Of a DNA stretch of 64,000 nucleotides, positions 24,189-36,822 are shown one piece after another. The position numbers and the translations under genes were made by a program. Source of the stretch: Capsicum annuum (lineage: Eukaryota; Streptophyta; Magnoliopsida; Solanales; Solanaceae); assembly GCF_002878395.1 (NCBI RefSeq), contig NC_061115.1, forward strand, positions 58,095,564 to 58,159,563. Direction: 5' to 3'. The notes beneath the pieces were generated by a model. It saw only the letters and a list, made by a program, of their open reading frames with translations, was not told where the DNA came from and did no database searches. Within the stretch, counting starts at the first letter, position 1. The number at the start of each line of letters is the position of its first letter.

Positions 24189-26784
24189 TGCCATGAACCA
24201 GAAGTTTAGGAGAACCATTATTACCCCTCAACCCTGAACCTCATCTTATTGGGAGAATGGCAGGCCAACAAAAAGCCAAAATTTAGCCATTTTGGTTAAT
24301 GCTTAATTAAACCAGCAGAATGTAGAAAACCTAAGCTGGGTCCCTTATCCAAATAATGAGGACCTGGGGGATGATGATTTGATTGATCCAGCCAATATGA
24401 GGCATGCAAAGGGTGTAGCTGCACCTGTTAATAAAAATCACCTATTCAGAGGAAAACTAGAATGCTAAGTTATGCAGTTCGATGTTGATAAGGATGAGGA
24501 TGAGATGGATAGAGCAGGTGCTACTACAGCTATTATACCTCCACCTTTGGCACCTGGAGCTAAGTTCAACATTACAAGCACCATGATTCAGTTGCTTCAT
24601 CTTAAAGGGTTGTTTGGTGAACTTTTGGGTGATGATCCAAATTTTCATATAGTGAACTTCATCACTATTTGTAATCTTTTGATAATCTGGGAGTACGGCA
24701 GAATGCAATCCATCTGTGTCTATTCTCATTGTCTCTGTCTAGGGAGGTAACACTATGACTGAATGGGTTGACTCCTTATTCGATAACAAACTGGAGGTAG
24801 TTGAAATGAACTTTCTTAAAAAGGTTCTTTCCTCTATCCAAGATATTATAGTTGAGGGATGAGATAAGTAACTTCAGGCAGCTTCTGACCGAAGCCCTAC
24901 ATGAGTTATGGGAGAGATTCAAGAAGAAGTTGATGCAATGCCCTAACCATGAAATGACTGATGTACATCTGATTGAGACTTTATATAAAGCTCTAAATTC
25001 TATGAAAAAGTCGATGGTGGATAATGCTGCAGGTGGAGTATTTATGGACATTATTTTTCCTAAAGCCTCAAAAATGCTTGATAAAATGACTAAACAGAGT
25101 AGAGCTTATCATACTAGGGATTTAGAGGTAGCAGGCTCTACTGTGTCTAGTGGTATAACAGCTGAATAATACAGGAGAGAAAAAGAATAAGATCAATACA
25201 TAGCCCATTTAAAAATACATATGGATTCACTTGTAAAGCATATGCTTTTAGCCAACATAGAGAAGGTTAAAGCTATTGGGTCGCACAATATGAGATATAA
25301 AATAGACACTACAGAAGAGGCTAAATACTTGTATAACCAAGGAGGTTTTTGGGCCAGTGGTCAAGGAAACCAAGGTTGGAACTATATAGGAGATTGGAAG
25401 AATAAAAGTGATATGAGTGGGCTATATGTGCCTCCCAAGAATCAAGATACTGCTGCTACTAGTTCAGATAAGACATCTATGGAAGACATGATGGCGAAGT
25501 TATTAAAAGGGTTGGAGTCAGCTAATATAGGAGTGACAGAATTGAAAAGTGACTTATCATCTATGAGTCCGCTTGTCAACTCATATTTGACATCCATGAA
25601 GAAACTTGACCAATAGATAAGCCAATTATTCATAGCAGTCAACCAAAGAGAGAATGGGACTCTACCAAGTGATACAGCTTAGAACCCGAGGACTGATGGG
25701 TTGTGTATGGCAATTACCACTAGGAGTGGTAAGATATTATCTAGTCTATCTGTGGGAGCATCCTCTCATATTAATAAGGTCAAAATGGATGGGGAGATAA
25801 TTGATGAACATCTAGCGGTGCTTGTGGAGCTGGGAGGTCCAGAAAAAAATGCAAAAATAGAACAACCACCTAAGCCAAGCATGTTAGTGATTTAGAGTAA
25901 GGTATAAGAAAGGAGCCAGAGGTTGCTACAGTTAGAAGTCCAAGGAAACCACCCCCATTTCTGCAATGATTAAAGAAGAAAAAAGATGAGTACAAGTTTA
26001 GAGAATTCATGTCTATTTTGAAGCAAATGATAGTGAATGTGCCCTTAGCTGAGGCATTGGAACAGATGCCATCTATGCTAAGTTTATAAATGACCTGTTG
26101 ATGAAGAAAAGGACTGTGAGCTATGAAATGGTAGAAAATCTTCATTATTGTAGAGCTATTTCTATAAGATCTATTGTGTAGAAAAAATTTAATCCAGAAG
26201 CATGTATTATCCATGTATTATTGGATCGTTAAATTTTGAAAGGGACCTGTGTGATCTTGGGGCAAGTATAAATAGGTTTGGGAGATCCTATACCCACCAA
26301 TATGCGACTTCTAATAGTAGATAGATCAATGAAAAGGCCAATTAGGATTTTACATGATGTACTTGTAAAGGTGGTCGATTATATATTTCCTACCGACTTT
26401 GTGATTCTTGATTGTGAAGTGGATTTTGAAGTACCTATAATTTTTTATAGGACGTTCTTAGCAACTGGGAGAGTGTTAGCTGACATGGATCTGAATAATC
26501 TAAAATTTAGGATCAACAAGAAAGAAATTAGTTTTGAAGTATGTAAATCAATGAAATAGCAAAAGGAGATAAGTGTCTTCTTGATTGTTAATGTATTCTA
26601 CCAAGATGATCTAGATATGCCAGTTGAGGATCGGTCTTCTATGGAGACCTTAGCTAGTGTAGTTGAACTTGAAAGAAAGAATGTTAGTCCCTTCAAAATG
26701 GTTAGACTAGGAATAAAGCATTTTCTTGATCCAATAAGTGAAGTCAAGAGGTATCAGCAAGGTATCTTGATGAATTCTGAGTAG
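24189..26784 (+). pseudogene. Gag-protease pseudogene, body 1
   Basis: Gag of the Tat/Athila type with a retroviral-like protease. The start codon used by the sister copy (29922) is GTG here and is followed by a stop two codons later. The N-terminal LLPLNPEPHLIGRM segment is in frame after that. The retrotransposon Gag core lies at 24472-25169 (FRQLLTEALHELWERFKKKL). A basic linker and the ITTRSGK motif follow at 25221-25895. The protease and post-protease segment is at 26160-26784, including PIIFYRTFLATGRVLAD. The active-site block is broken by a 29-bp deletion near 26274 relative to the sister copy. Stops are scattered and no RT follows. Confidence 0.8.
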
Positions 26785-28383
26785 TCAAGCTGACCAAGTC
26801 GTGCCACAACATTAAATCAAGCGCTACTTAGTAGGCAATCCAAGGTAAATTGTTATTTGTACTCGTATTGTGTGATTGACATCAAATATCCATACCTAGG
26901 GTGCCACAGGTATGTTTTTAACATTCTTATTTTGTTTAAACATATTATGGATAATGCATGATTTTAAGTTGAGGGTGGGGCAACTTGTGGGTGTTGATGT
27001 CCTCTTGGGGTTTTTGTTGCCATGTCTCTTTTCCCCAAAATCTTGTTCCTAGTAGAGCTGGCATGTTTTGGCATATTATATTTTCTTTCATGATGTTTTG
27101 TGGTTAACTGGGAGAAAAATAAGTATCTAGGATAGTTGACATATTTTTGTTGATTTTTAGGACAACTGATAAATACCTTTCCAATTTCTAGTTTGTAACT
27201 GTGTGATATTGCGACTATTGTGAATCTGTTTATGGCATTAGTATTACGGACACGATAAACTTTGTTAACAATTACATAACCGGACAAGTAACAGCTTTTG
27301 ATGTACCTTTGTGCCAAGTGTGTGTGAGATTTTACCAAGTTCCCTTTATGTGTTAAATCCAGAACTTGCCCTGTTAGTTTTCTAGAGGTCATAGGATAGT
27401 GGTTAGGAAAAGATCATAGGCCATTTTTTATATTCCACTTTTAGCATTAATAACCTTCCATGAGTGACTAACACCCCTAGATCCTGATTTTAAGCCTGTA
27501 TGCCTATTTTTCTTGTTAAACCTAAAACCATCCTATTTTTATCACAATGAACCTGTTTTGTCCCTGGTCCTTCTTGGACATTGTGAACTTTGACTTAGGA
27601 AAATAGCCTAAGTAGAGAGTGTCTATCATAGGGGTGTATGATGTAAAATGAGTATGAGAATGGGTAAAATTAGAGAAAAGAATGTAAGGCCGGGTATGGT
27701 AGAAAAAAGAATAAGAAAAAAATGTTATGAAATACAAAAAGACCACACCCAACCTGAATATGCTTTAATAAAGAAAGGGAATAAATAAGGTTAAAAAAAT
27801 GGTTAATAAGTGAGACCCTAGAAGTTAGTGTAGTGCCAAGGAGGCCTAGTCACTTTAAATATCTGTACGTACCATACCAGTCCCAAGCCTGCATTACAAG
27901 CTGAAGAAAAGTCCTATAGTGATCCTAACTTAACTGTTTGAAAGCTTAGGTAATGAAAATAAGGGCAAGCTTATTGTCTTTGACATACATTGATTGGAAC
28001 TTCTTTCTGAGAGTGAGTGTGTCTTGATCGTCCCTGCATTGACATGCTTGATTTCATATATGAGTTAGGAGGGACTTTTTTGTTGTAAGAGCACATAGGT
28101 TGTATTGCTAGCTGCTTACTTTTTTAAGTAGTTTAACTTGTACATATGTGTGGTTATTTGTTACTAATGTGATTCAATAGCTTGATTCCTTTGTGTCACA
28201 TTGTTGATCTTCATTAATATACACAGTTGGGTTTAAAGTGATTGAAGTTAGAGAGGGTAATATGTTTTGAGAAAAAATTGATGATTGACTACCATATGTA
28301 GCTTATGTTTCACTTGGTTAAGCATCGTAGTATGGTATTATGTAGTTGTTTGAGGAAAAGTAATTATTCTAAGTTGAGGGTGT
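26785..28383 (+). other. Non-coding 3' internal region, body 1
   Basis: The sequence is conserved with body 2 (32521-34135) but has no credible gene; the frames at 26964-27392 and 27522-27752 are not domain-bearing. 26798-26845 contains the post-ORF motif (AAATCAAGCGCTACTTAGTA) shared with the LARDs. It ends in a purine tract AAGTTGAGGG (28371-28380). Confidence 0.6.
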
Positions 28384-29793
28384 TGTTGTGCTAGCCTTAT
28401 GATAACACATTTAAGTCTTTTAACTTGAAATAATTGTAAGTTCTTAAATAATTATTGTTTTTTTTTATTATATTTCATGTGATATTGTAGGGAAATAGAG
28501 ATGCATGGAAACTTATGATAACTACATCAAGAAGGACAAGTTTCGATTGAAACAGATAGAAAAATATATGTTGATGACTTGTCTAATAACTTATCAATAA
28601 TCTGATAAGTTATCACAGCTGGTTTTCACCCATAAGTAGAGAACAAGAAATCTGAAGCATTTTTTATGACCTGATCTGATAAGCTATCAGATATCTGATA
28701 AGCTACCACACTAGGTCGTCACCTGTGGGCAGCATATAAAAAATCTGAAGCATTTCTGATGACTTGATCTGATAAGCTATCAGATATCTAATAAGCTATC
28801 AGACTAGGTCGTCACCTAAGGGGCAAAAATATGGATTTTGAATTTTGAATTTTCTCTAAGTTACGGATTTAAATAGCAGTTTTAAGGTTTCATTCATGAT
28901 ATGGAACTTACAAAGACTAGTTTATATCTATTTAGGTCTCTAAATTTTGAATTGAATTTTTGAATCTTGGATTTAGTTTTGGGAAATTCTTCTTGAACTT
29001 GGAAGAAAATCAACCTTTGATTACATCCTTTGTATATTTAATTGCTTTTAATTATGGATTCAATTGTTATTATCTCCTTCTATCTAATGTGTAACTAAAC
29101 CCACAACTAGAGTTATGGGATCTATGATTATTCCTTTATCGATTTAATAGTTGGACTAGATTTGAGTGATTGTGGGAATATCTTGATAATTCCTTTGTAA
29201 TGAATATTTTCTGTTGGTTACAAACAATTGATATAGCCTTATGTTGATTTGCTCAAACTTAGAAATCAGCTAAAGGTAGTGAATTATGAATGAGGATGTG
29301 GGAAGTTTTATTTTCCATCTAACAATTAATGTTGTGACAAGATTAATCAACTCGAGATAAAATCAGTGTGAATAGAAGGTTTTCCTAACTCTGAGAAAAA
29401 TAGGGAACTCAATATCTAGGTGGGTTGAGAAATAGTTAGATGGGTTGTCGATAATGATAATTTGGTGTTTCTCACAAGTCACGAGAATCTAATGCTATAA
29501 CTATTATTCAATAAGGATTAATAATTATAGTGATCACAACTCTAGTTTCTCTATATCATTGATTTGAAATACTAAAATTTTACCTTTGATTTTTTAAAGC
29601 AAGTTAAATGTTAACAATTGTTTGATTGATAACTCCCCAATTAAAGGAAACCATTATCTATTAGTCGGTTTAATCACAAATAGACTTGATTCATACCATA
29701 TTCCCTATGGGATTTGAACCCAATCTAGTTGGCTTATATATTTGACAACTAACGCTTACTCTCTTGTAAGAGAGGTGTAATTTAGGCGTATCA
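28384..29793 (+). repeat. LTR 2 (central, shared) of gag-protease element
   Basis: 1410 bp, TGTTGTGCTAGCC to GGCGTATCA. It serves as 3' LTR of body 1 and 5' LTR of body 2. The GATAAG motif cluster is at 28597-28808. There is no target-site duplication at either edge, as expected for a recombination product. Confidence 0.85.
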
Positions 29794-29798
29794 AATTT

Positions 29799-29816
29799 TT
29801 ATGCCATTGCTGGGGT
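29799..29816 (+). promoter_or_regulatory. Primer-binding site, tRNA-Asp type (body 2)
   Basis: TTATGCCATTGCTGGGGT follows LTR 2 by five bases. It is the tRNA-Asp consensus with several transitions and keeps the GGGG end. Confidence 0.7.
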
Positions 29817-29921
29817 ATACAGTTGTCAATTATGTATATCTGTGATAACTGACTCTTAGTTAAGTTTCCTAGATTTACTTTTATTTGTTGTTTTTGATAT
29901 TTGCAGGCTATCTGGTTGTAT

Positions 29922-32520
29922 ATGCCACGAACTAGAAGTTCAGGAGAATCATTATTACCCCTCAACCCTGAACCTCATCTTATTGGGAGAATGGAAAATT
30001 AACAAGAAGTTGAACGATTAGCCACTTTGGCTAATTCTAAATTAAATCAACAGAATACAAATAACACAGATCGGGTCCCTAATCCAGATAATGAGGACCT
30101 GGGGGATGATGATTTGATTGATTCAGCTAAGAATAGATATGCAGAGGGTGTAGCTACACCTATGAACAGAAATTGCCCATTCGGAGAGAGACTAGAACAC
30201 CAAGCTGTATAGTTCGATCTTGATGAGGATGAGATGAATGGAGCAGGTGCTACTGGAGCTATTATCCCTCTACCTTTGGCACCTGGAGATAAGTTCAACA
30301 TTACAAGGACTATGATTCAGTTGCTTCATCTTAAAAGGGTTGTTCGATGGACTTTCGGGTGATAATCCAAATATGCATCTAGTAAACTTTATCACTAATT
30401 GTAAATCTTTTGATAATCCAGGAGTAGGGAAAAATGTAATTCATCTGCATATATTCCCATTATCTCTGTCTGGGGAGGCAACACTATGACTAAATGGGTT
30501 GAATCCTGATTCTATAACATACTGGAGGCAGTTGAAAGAAACTTTCTTAGAAATATTCTTTCTACCATCCAGGATGTTACAGTTGAGGGATGAGTAAGTA
30601 ACTTCAGAAAGCTTCCAACTGAATCTCTTCATGAGATGTGACAGAGATTTAAGAAGACTTTGATGTAATTCCCTAACCACAAAATGATAGATGTATATCT
30701 GATGGAGACTTTGTATAGAGATCTAAATTCTATGACAAAGTCGACGGTGGATAATGCTGCAGGTAAAGTATTTATGGACCTTACTTTTCCTAAAGCCTTA
30801 GAAATGCTTGATAGAATAACTAAACAGAGTAGAGCTTGGCATACCAGGGATTCAGAGGTAGCAAACTCCACTGTGTCTAGTAGTATGATAGCTAAACAAT
30901 GCAGGATAAAGAAAGAGCAAGATCAAGACATAGCCTATTTGAAAACACAAATGGATTTGCTTGCAAAGCACCTACTTTCAGCTAACATAGAGAAGGTTAG
31001 AGCTATTTGGTCGTACAATAAGAGAGATAAAATAGATACTCTAGAGGAGGCTAAATACTTGTATATCCAAGGGGGTTTCCAGGCCAGGGGTCAAGGAAAC
31101 TAAGGTTGGAACTATCAAGGAGATTAGAAGATTAAAAGTGATAGGAGTGGATTGTATGTGCCTCCCGAAAATCATGATACTGCTACTACTAGTTCAGGTA
31201 TGATGACTATGGAAGACATGATGGTGAAGTTGTTGAAAAGGGTAGAGTCAGCTAACGTAGGAGTGATAGAATTGAAGAGTGACTTATTATCTATAAGTCA
31301 GCTAGTCAACTCACATTCTATGTTTATCAAGCAACTTGAACAGAAGATGAGCTAATTATCTGCAGTAGTCAACTAAAGAAAGAATAGGACTCTGCATAGT
31401 GATACCATTCAGAACTCAAGGACTGGCAGATCGTGTATGGAAATTACCACTAAGAGTAGTAAGATATTATCTAGTCCATGTCTGGAAGCATCTTCTTATA
31501 TTAATAAGGTCGAAATAGATAGGGAGATGATTGATGAACATCCAATCATTCCTATGGAGTTGGGAGGTCTAGAAAAGAAGAGTGCAGAAGTAGAACAACC
31601 ACCTAAGCTAAAGCATGTTAGTGATATAGAGCAAGGCATAAGAAAGGAGCCAGAGGTTTCTCCATTTAGAATCCCAAGGCCACCAACCCTATTTCTGCAA
31701 TGATTAAAAAAGAAAGAAGATAAGGGCAAGTTTTGCAAATTCATGGCTATGTTGAAGTAGTTGATAGTGAATGTGCCCTTAGTTGAGTCACTGGAACAAA
31801 TACCCGGATATGCTAAGTTTATAAAAGACCTGTTGACGAAGAAAAGGACTGTGATCTATAAAACAGTATACAATCTTCATCATTGTAGTGTTATTGCTAC
31901 AAGATCTGTTATGCAGAAGAAAGTTGTCCCATGCACTATTGGTTCGCTAAACTTTGAAAGGGCCCTGTGTGATCTTGGGGCAAGTATAAATCTTATGCCA
32001 TTGACTATTTTTAAGAAATTAGGTTTGGGAGATCCTACATCCACCAATATATGACTTCTAATGGCAGATAGATCGGGGTAAAGGCCAATTGGGGTTCTAC
32101 ATAATGTACTTGTAAAGGTGGTTGATTTTATATTTTCTACTAACTTTGTAATTCTTGATTGCAAAGTGGATTTTAAAGTACCCGTAATTTTGGGTAGTCT
32201 GTTCTTAGCAACTAGGAGAGTATTAGTTGATATGAAGCTAAATGAGCTGAAATTTAGGCTCAATGAGAAATAAGTTAGTTTTGAAGTGTGTAAATCTTTG
32301 AAACAGCAAAAAATGATGAGTGTCTTCTCGATTGTTGATGTATTATACATGACGTGCCAGTTGAGAATAGGTCTAATATGGAAACTGTAGCTGGTGTGGT
32401 TGAAATTGAAAGCAAGGATGTGAATGCCTTCAAAGTGGTTGGACTAGGAATAAAGCATTTTCTTGATCCAATAAGTGAAGTCAAGAGGTATCAACAAAGT
32501 ATCTTGATGAATTCTGAGTA
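29922..32520 (+). pseudogene. Gag-protease pseudogene, body 2
   Basis: Starts at the ATG at 29922 (MPRTRSSGESLLPLNPEP) and then shows a stop near 29999. The acidic segment DNEDLGDDDLIDSA is at 30027-30212. Gag core is at about 30240-31103 and a linker at 31152-31703. The protease at 31761-32054 keeps its active-site block CDLGASINLMPL, which body 1 has lost; the Asp-Leu-Gly-Ala form is typical of this clade. The post-protease part continues to about 32518 with frameshifts. No zinc knuckle, RT or integrase is seen. Frameshift near 30330 and several stops make it non-functional. Confidence 0.8.
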
Positions 32521-34135
32521 GTCAAGATGACCAAGTTGATTCGTGATGTTAAATCAAGCGCTGCTTAGTAGGTAACCCAAGGTGTTTTGTTATTTGTACT
32601 CGTATTATGTGATTGACATCAGATCTTTGCACCTAGGGTGCCACAAGTATGTTTTTAAATATCTTATTTTGTTTTGATTCATTAGGGACAATGCATGGTT
32701 TTAAGTTGAGGGTGGGGCTACTTGTGGGTGTTCATGTCCTCTTGGGGTTTTGTTGCCATGTTCTTTTTCCTGGAGTCTTGTTCCTAGTAGAGCCGGCATG
32801 TTTATACGTATTGTATTTTGTTTCGTGATATTTTGTGGTTAATTAAGAGAAAAATAAGTATCTAGGGCAGTTGACATATTTTTGTTGATTTTTGGGACAA
32901 GTGATAAATACCATTCGAATTGGCTAGTTTGTAACTGTGTGATATGCATCTATATATGACTATTGTGAATCTTTTTATAGCACTATTATTAGGGACACAA
33001 TAATCATTGCTAATAATTACATAAAATAGATAGGTAGTAGTTTGTGATGTACCCTTGTGCCAAGTGTGTGTGAGATATTATCAAGTTCTCTCTGTGTGTT
33101 AAATCCAGAACTTGCCTAGTTGGTCTTACCAAGGTTGTAGAATAGTGGTTAGGAAAGGATCATAGCCCATTTTTTATATTAGTCCACTTTTAGCCTAAAT
33201 AACCTTCAATGTGTGAATAATACCCCTTAATCCTGATTTTGAGCTTGTATGCCTATTTTTCTTGTTAAACCTATCCTCTTCCCATTTATATCACAATGAA
33301 CTTATTTTGGCACTGGACCTCCTTGGACATTGTGCACTTCGACTTAGGCAAATATCCTAAGTTGAGGGTGGCTATCATAGAGGTGCGTGATGTAAAATGA
33401 GTATGAAGATGGGTAAAATAAGAGAAAATAATACAAGTCTGGGTGTGGTAAAAAAACAATAAGAAAATAAAAGTTGTGAAAATGAGAAAATGAAAGACAA
33501 AAAGATTGCACCTAACCTGAATATTCTTTAATAAAGAAAGGGGAGAAATAAGGTTAAAAAATGGTTAATAAGTGAGACCCCAGAAGTTAGTGTAGTGCCA
33601 AGGAGGACTAGTCACTTTAAATATCTGTACGTATCATACCATCCCCAAGCCTACATTACAAGCTGAAGAAAAGTCCTATAGTGATCCTAACTTAACTGTC
33701 TAAAAGCTTGGATAATGAAAATAAGGGCAAGATTATGGTCTTTGATAAACATTGATTGGAACTTCTTTCTGAGAATGAGTGTCTCTTGACCGTCCCCGCA
33801 TTGACATGCTTTATTTCATATATAAGTGAGCAGGGACTTGTTTGTTGCACATTGGTTGTATTGCTAACTACTTACTTGGTTGAGTAGTGTAACACATATG
33901 CATGGTTGTTTTTTACTAATGTGATGCCATAGCTTGATTCCTTTGTGTCACACTGTTGATCTTCATTAATATACACAGTTGGGTTTAAAGTGATTGAACT
34001 TGGAGAGGGTAATGTGTTTTGAGCTAAAATAGATGATTGATTGCCATAGGTAGCTTATGTTTCACTTGGTTAAGCATCGTAGTATGGTATTATGTAGTTG
34101 CTTGAGGACAAACAATTGTTCTATGTTGAGGGTGT
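32521..34135 (+). other. Non-coding 3' internal region, body 2
   Basis: Homologous to 26785-28383. The post-ORF motif is at 32538-32580 (AAATCAAGCGCTGCTTAGTA). It ends in a purine-rich GTTGAGGGTG before LTR 3. No gene seen. Confidence 0.6.
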
Positions 34136-35558
34136 TGATGTGCTAGCCTTATGTTAGCACATTGAAAACTTTTAACTTGAAATAATTGTAAGTTCTTACG
34201 TAACTATAGTTGTTTTTTATTATATTTCATGTGATATTGCACGGAAATGGAGGTTCATGGAAACCTATAATAACTACGTCAATAAGGACAAGTTTTGATT
34301 GAAATAGATAGAAAAATGTTAGTTGATGACTTGTCCGATAACATAGCAACAATCTGATAAGTTATCACCGCTGGTAGTCACCCATAAGCAAAGAATAAGA
34401 TATCTGAAGCATTTTTATGACCTGATCTGATAAGCTATAAGATATCTGATAAGCTATCAGACTAGGCCTTCACCCATGGGCAACATATTAGAAATCTGAA
34501 GCATTTTTTACGACTTAATCTGATAAGCTATTAGATATCTAATAAGCTGTAAGACTAGTTCGTCAGCTAAGAGGCAAAAATATGGATTTTAAATTCCAAA
34601 TTTTCTTTAAGTTAAAAATATAAATAGTAGCTTTTAGGGTTTTATTCATGATCTAGAACTTATTCCAAAGACTAGTTTACATCTTTTTGGGTCTCTAAAT
34701 TTTGAATTGAATTTTCGAATCTTGAATTTAGTTTTGGGAAATTCTTCTTGAACTTGGAAGAGAATCAACCTTTGATAGCATCCTTTGTATGTTTAATTGC
34801 TTTTAATTATGGATTCAATTGTTATTATCTCCTTCTATCTCATGTGGAACTAAACCCACAACTAAAGTTGTTGGGATCTGTGATTATTCCTTTATCAATT
34901 TAATAGTTGGACTAGATTCGAGTGATTTTAGGAATATCTTGATAATTCCTTTGTAATGAACGCTTTATGTTGGTTGCAAACAATAGATATAGCCTTATGC
35001 TGATTTTCTCGAACTTAGAAATCAACTAAAGGTAGTGAATTATCAATGAGGATTTGGGAAGGTTAATTTTCCATCTAACAATTAATGTTGTAACAAGATT
35101 AATCAACTCGAGATAAAATCAGTGTGAATAGAAGGTTTTCCTAGCTTTGAGAGAAATAGGGAACTCAACATCTATGTAGGTTGAGAAACACTTAGATGGG
35201 TTGTCGATAATGATAATTTGGTGTTTCCCACAAGTCACGAGAATCCAATGCTATAACTATTATTCAATGAGGATTAATAATCATAGTGATCACAACTCTA
35301 GTTTTTCTATATCATTGATTTGAAATACTGAAATTTTAGCTTTAAGTTTCTAAAGCAAGTTGAAATATTAACAATTGTTTAATTGATAACCCCCCCCCCC
35401 CCCAATTAAAGGAAACCATTGTCTATTAGTCAGTTTAATCATAAATAGACTTAATTTATATCATATTCGCTATAGGATTCGACCCCAACCTAGTTGGGTT
35501 ATATATTTTACAATAACCACTTATTCTCTTGTAAGAGAGGTGTAATTGGGGCATATCA
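34136..35558 (+). repeat. LTR 3 of gag-protease element
   Basis: 1423 bp, TGATGTGCTAGCC to GGCATATCA. The GATAAG motif cluster is at 34346-34555. It carries a 14-base C run at 35390-35403 where the other two LTRs have four to six C. The right flank AGCGT completes the target-site duplication. Confidence 0.85.
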
Positions 35559-36599
35559 AGCGTAGGTTGAGATATCAACCTATTAGTTGAGGGTTGATAA
35601 GGTGTTTACCTATTAGTTAAAGGTAATACTATTCTTATTAGAGAACTTGCCAGTAGAGGGTAATCCTTAGTCTTTTGGGGTGACATTTTGGTGGATCCAC
35701 ACAGCCAGTGTCTGTACCCGTGGCATGGTAATGACATCCTTTCAACTAGGGTTACAGGTTGGATCCCAATCAATTCATAGAGGGGCATGTTAGTTCGATG
35801 ATGACCTCCTATAGTTTTAGTTTCAGTCTTTAGTATAGAACTCAATTCAGTTCTACAGAATCAGAACTGTCTGTAATAATCACCCAGTTATCAGTAATTC
35901 ATTTATCAGTAATCTCAGATATCAATTACTCAGTTATCTGAACACAATACTTAGTTTCATTACAAATCTCAGACAATATAAATCTATATGCGTAGTAATG
36001 CATAGTCCATATTTACAGTAGCTTCAGTTATCCATGTACTCTCATTCAGTTACATTCATATCACTTAGTTATTATTCATGCATATGAACCCATGTATTTT
36101 AGCCTTATCTCATCTAGAATGCTAGTACATTCCATGTACTGATTGCATATTCTTTTTTTGCTCTATGATGTCTCATATCATAGGTTCAGATGCTCAGGTT
36201 CCTAACCGTGCTTAGTCAGATTCAGTCAGTAGCAGCAGATTCAGTAGTGAGTTCTCATCTATCAATGGTATTTTCTTATATCAGTATTACAGTATATTTA
36301 GTAGTTTATTAGTCGGAGTTAGTTGGGGTCTTGTCCCATCAACTCCACATTTAGATAGTTTATTTAGAGGGTTTTCATACTAGACTAGTTCAAACGGTAT
36401 TCAGTTTTAAGATATTATTATCAGTTGCTATATTTATCAGTATTCAGATTATGAACCTTATGGCACCTCAGCCTAACTTCCATATTATTTCAGTATTAAT
36501 AGCCATTGCTCACAGCAAGTACCAGTTATGGGTTAGCTTGTGGTCCTTCGAGGTCGTAAGCACCATATGGAATATGGGGTGAAGACTCAGGGCATTATA

Positions 36600-36822
36600 A
36601 ACTTGGTATCAGAGCCTAAGGTTCGCAAGAGTCCTAAGGAGTTTGAAAGTTGCATCAAGTAGAGTCTTGTGCATGGGTGTGTAGCGTGCCACACTTATGG
36701 ACAAGAGGCTATGAGGCATTTTTAGGAAAGTTTCCCTTCTTTCAGTATTCTTGTCATGCGAGTGAGACCGAGCTCAAGTTAAACTCTCTGTCTAATTTAT
36801 TTCTTTCTTCCATTTATAGAAC
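36600..36822 (+). promoter_or_regulatory. Gypsy D primer site and leader hairpin
   Basis: TGGTATCAGAGCC (36604-36616) is an exact initiator-Met primer site five bases after the LTR. The leader has GTGTG (36677-36681) and CACAC (36690-36694) around TAGCGTGC, a 5-bp stem with an 8-base loop. The leader sequence up to the gag ATG at 36823 resembles those of gypsy-2, C and E. Confidence 0.8.

Larger units (their letters stand above)
22651..35558 (+). mobile_element. Gag-protease LTR element with three LTRs and two internal bodies
   Basis: Structure: LTR (22651-24059), body (24060-28383), LTR (28384-29793), body (29794-34135), LTR (34136-35558). Each body has a tRNA-Asp primer site, a decayed Gag-protease frame and about 1.6 kb of non-coding DNA. 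Neither shows RT, RNase H or integrase, so it fits the TR-GAG type of non-autonomous element. AGCAT (22646-22650) and AGCGT (35559-35563) form one target-site duplication around the whole array. This means one insertion followed by LTR-LTR unequal recombination. Confidence 0.85.
21179..36599 (+). repeat. 5' LTR of gypsy D, split by the nested gag-protease element
   Basis: Left part 21179-22650 and right part 35559-36599 total about 2.5 kb. It begins TATAATACCCC (TG start mutated to TA) and ends GGGCATTATA next to the primer site. The 21390-21700 stretch contains two or more loose subrepeats around TTTCCAGTGG and CACCATGAT. The 5-bp target repeat AGCAT/AGCGT of the nested element marks the join. 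Confidence 0.8.

Noticed and set aside
26964..27392. 142-codon minus-strand frame
   Set aside because: It is antisense to the gag-protease element, not kept open in body 2, and has no recognisable domain.
31880..32350. 156-codon minus-strand frame
   Set aside because: It is the shadow of the protease region of body 2 on the other strand.
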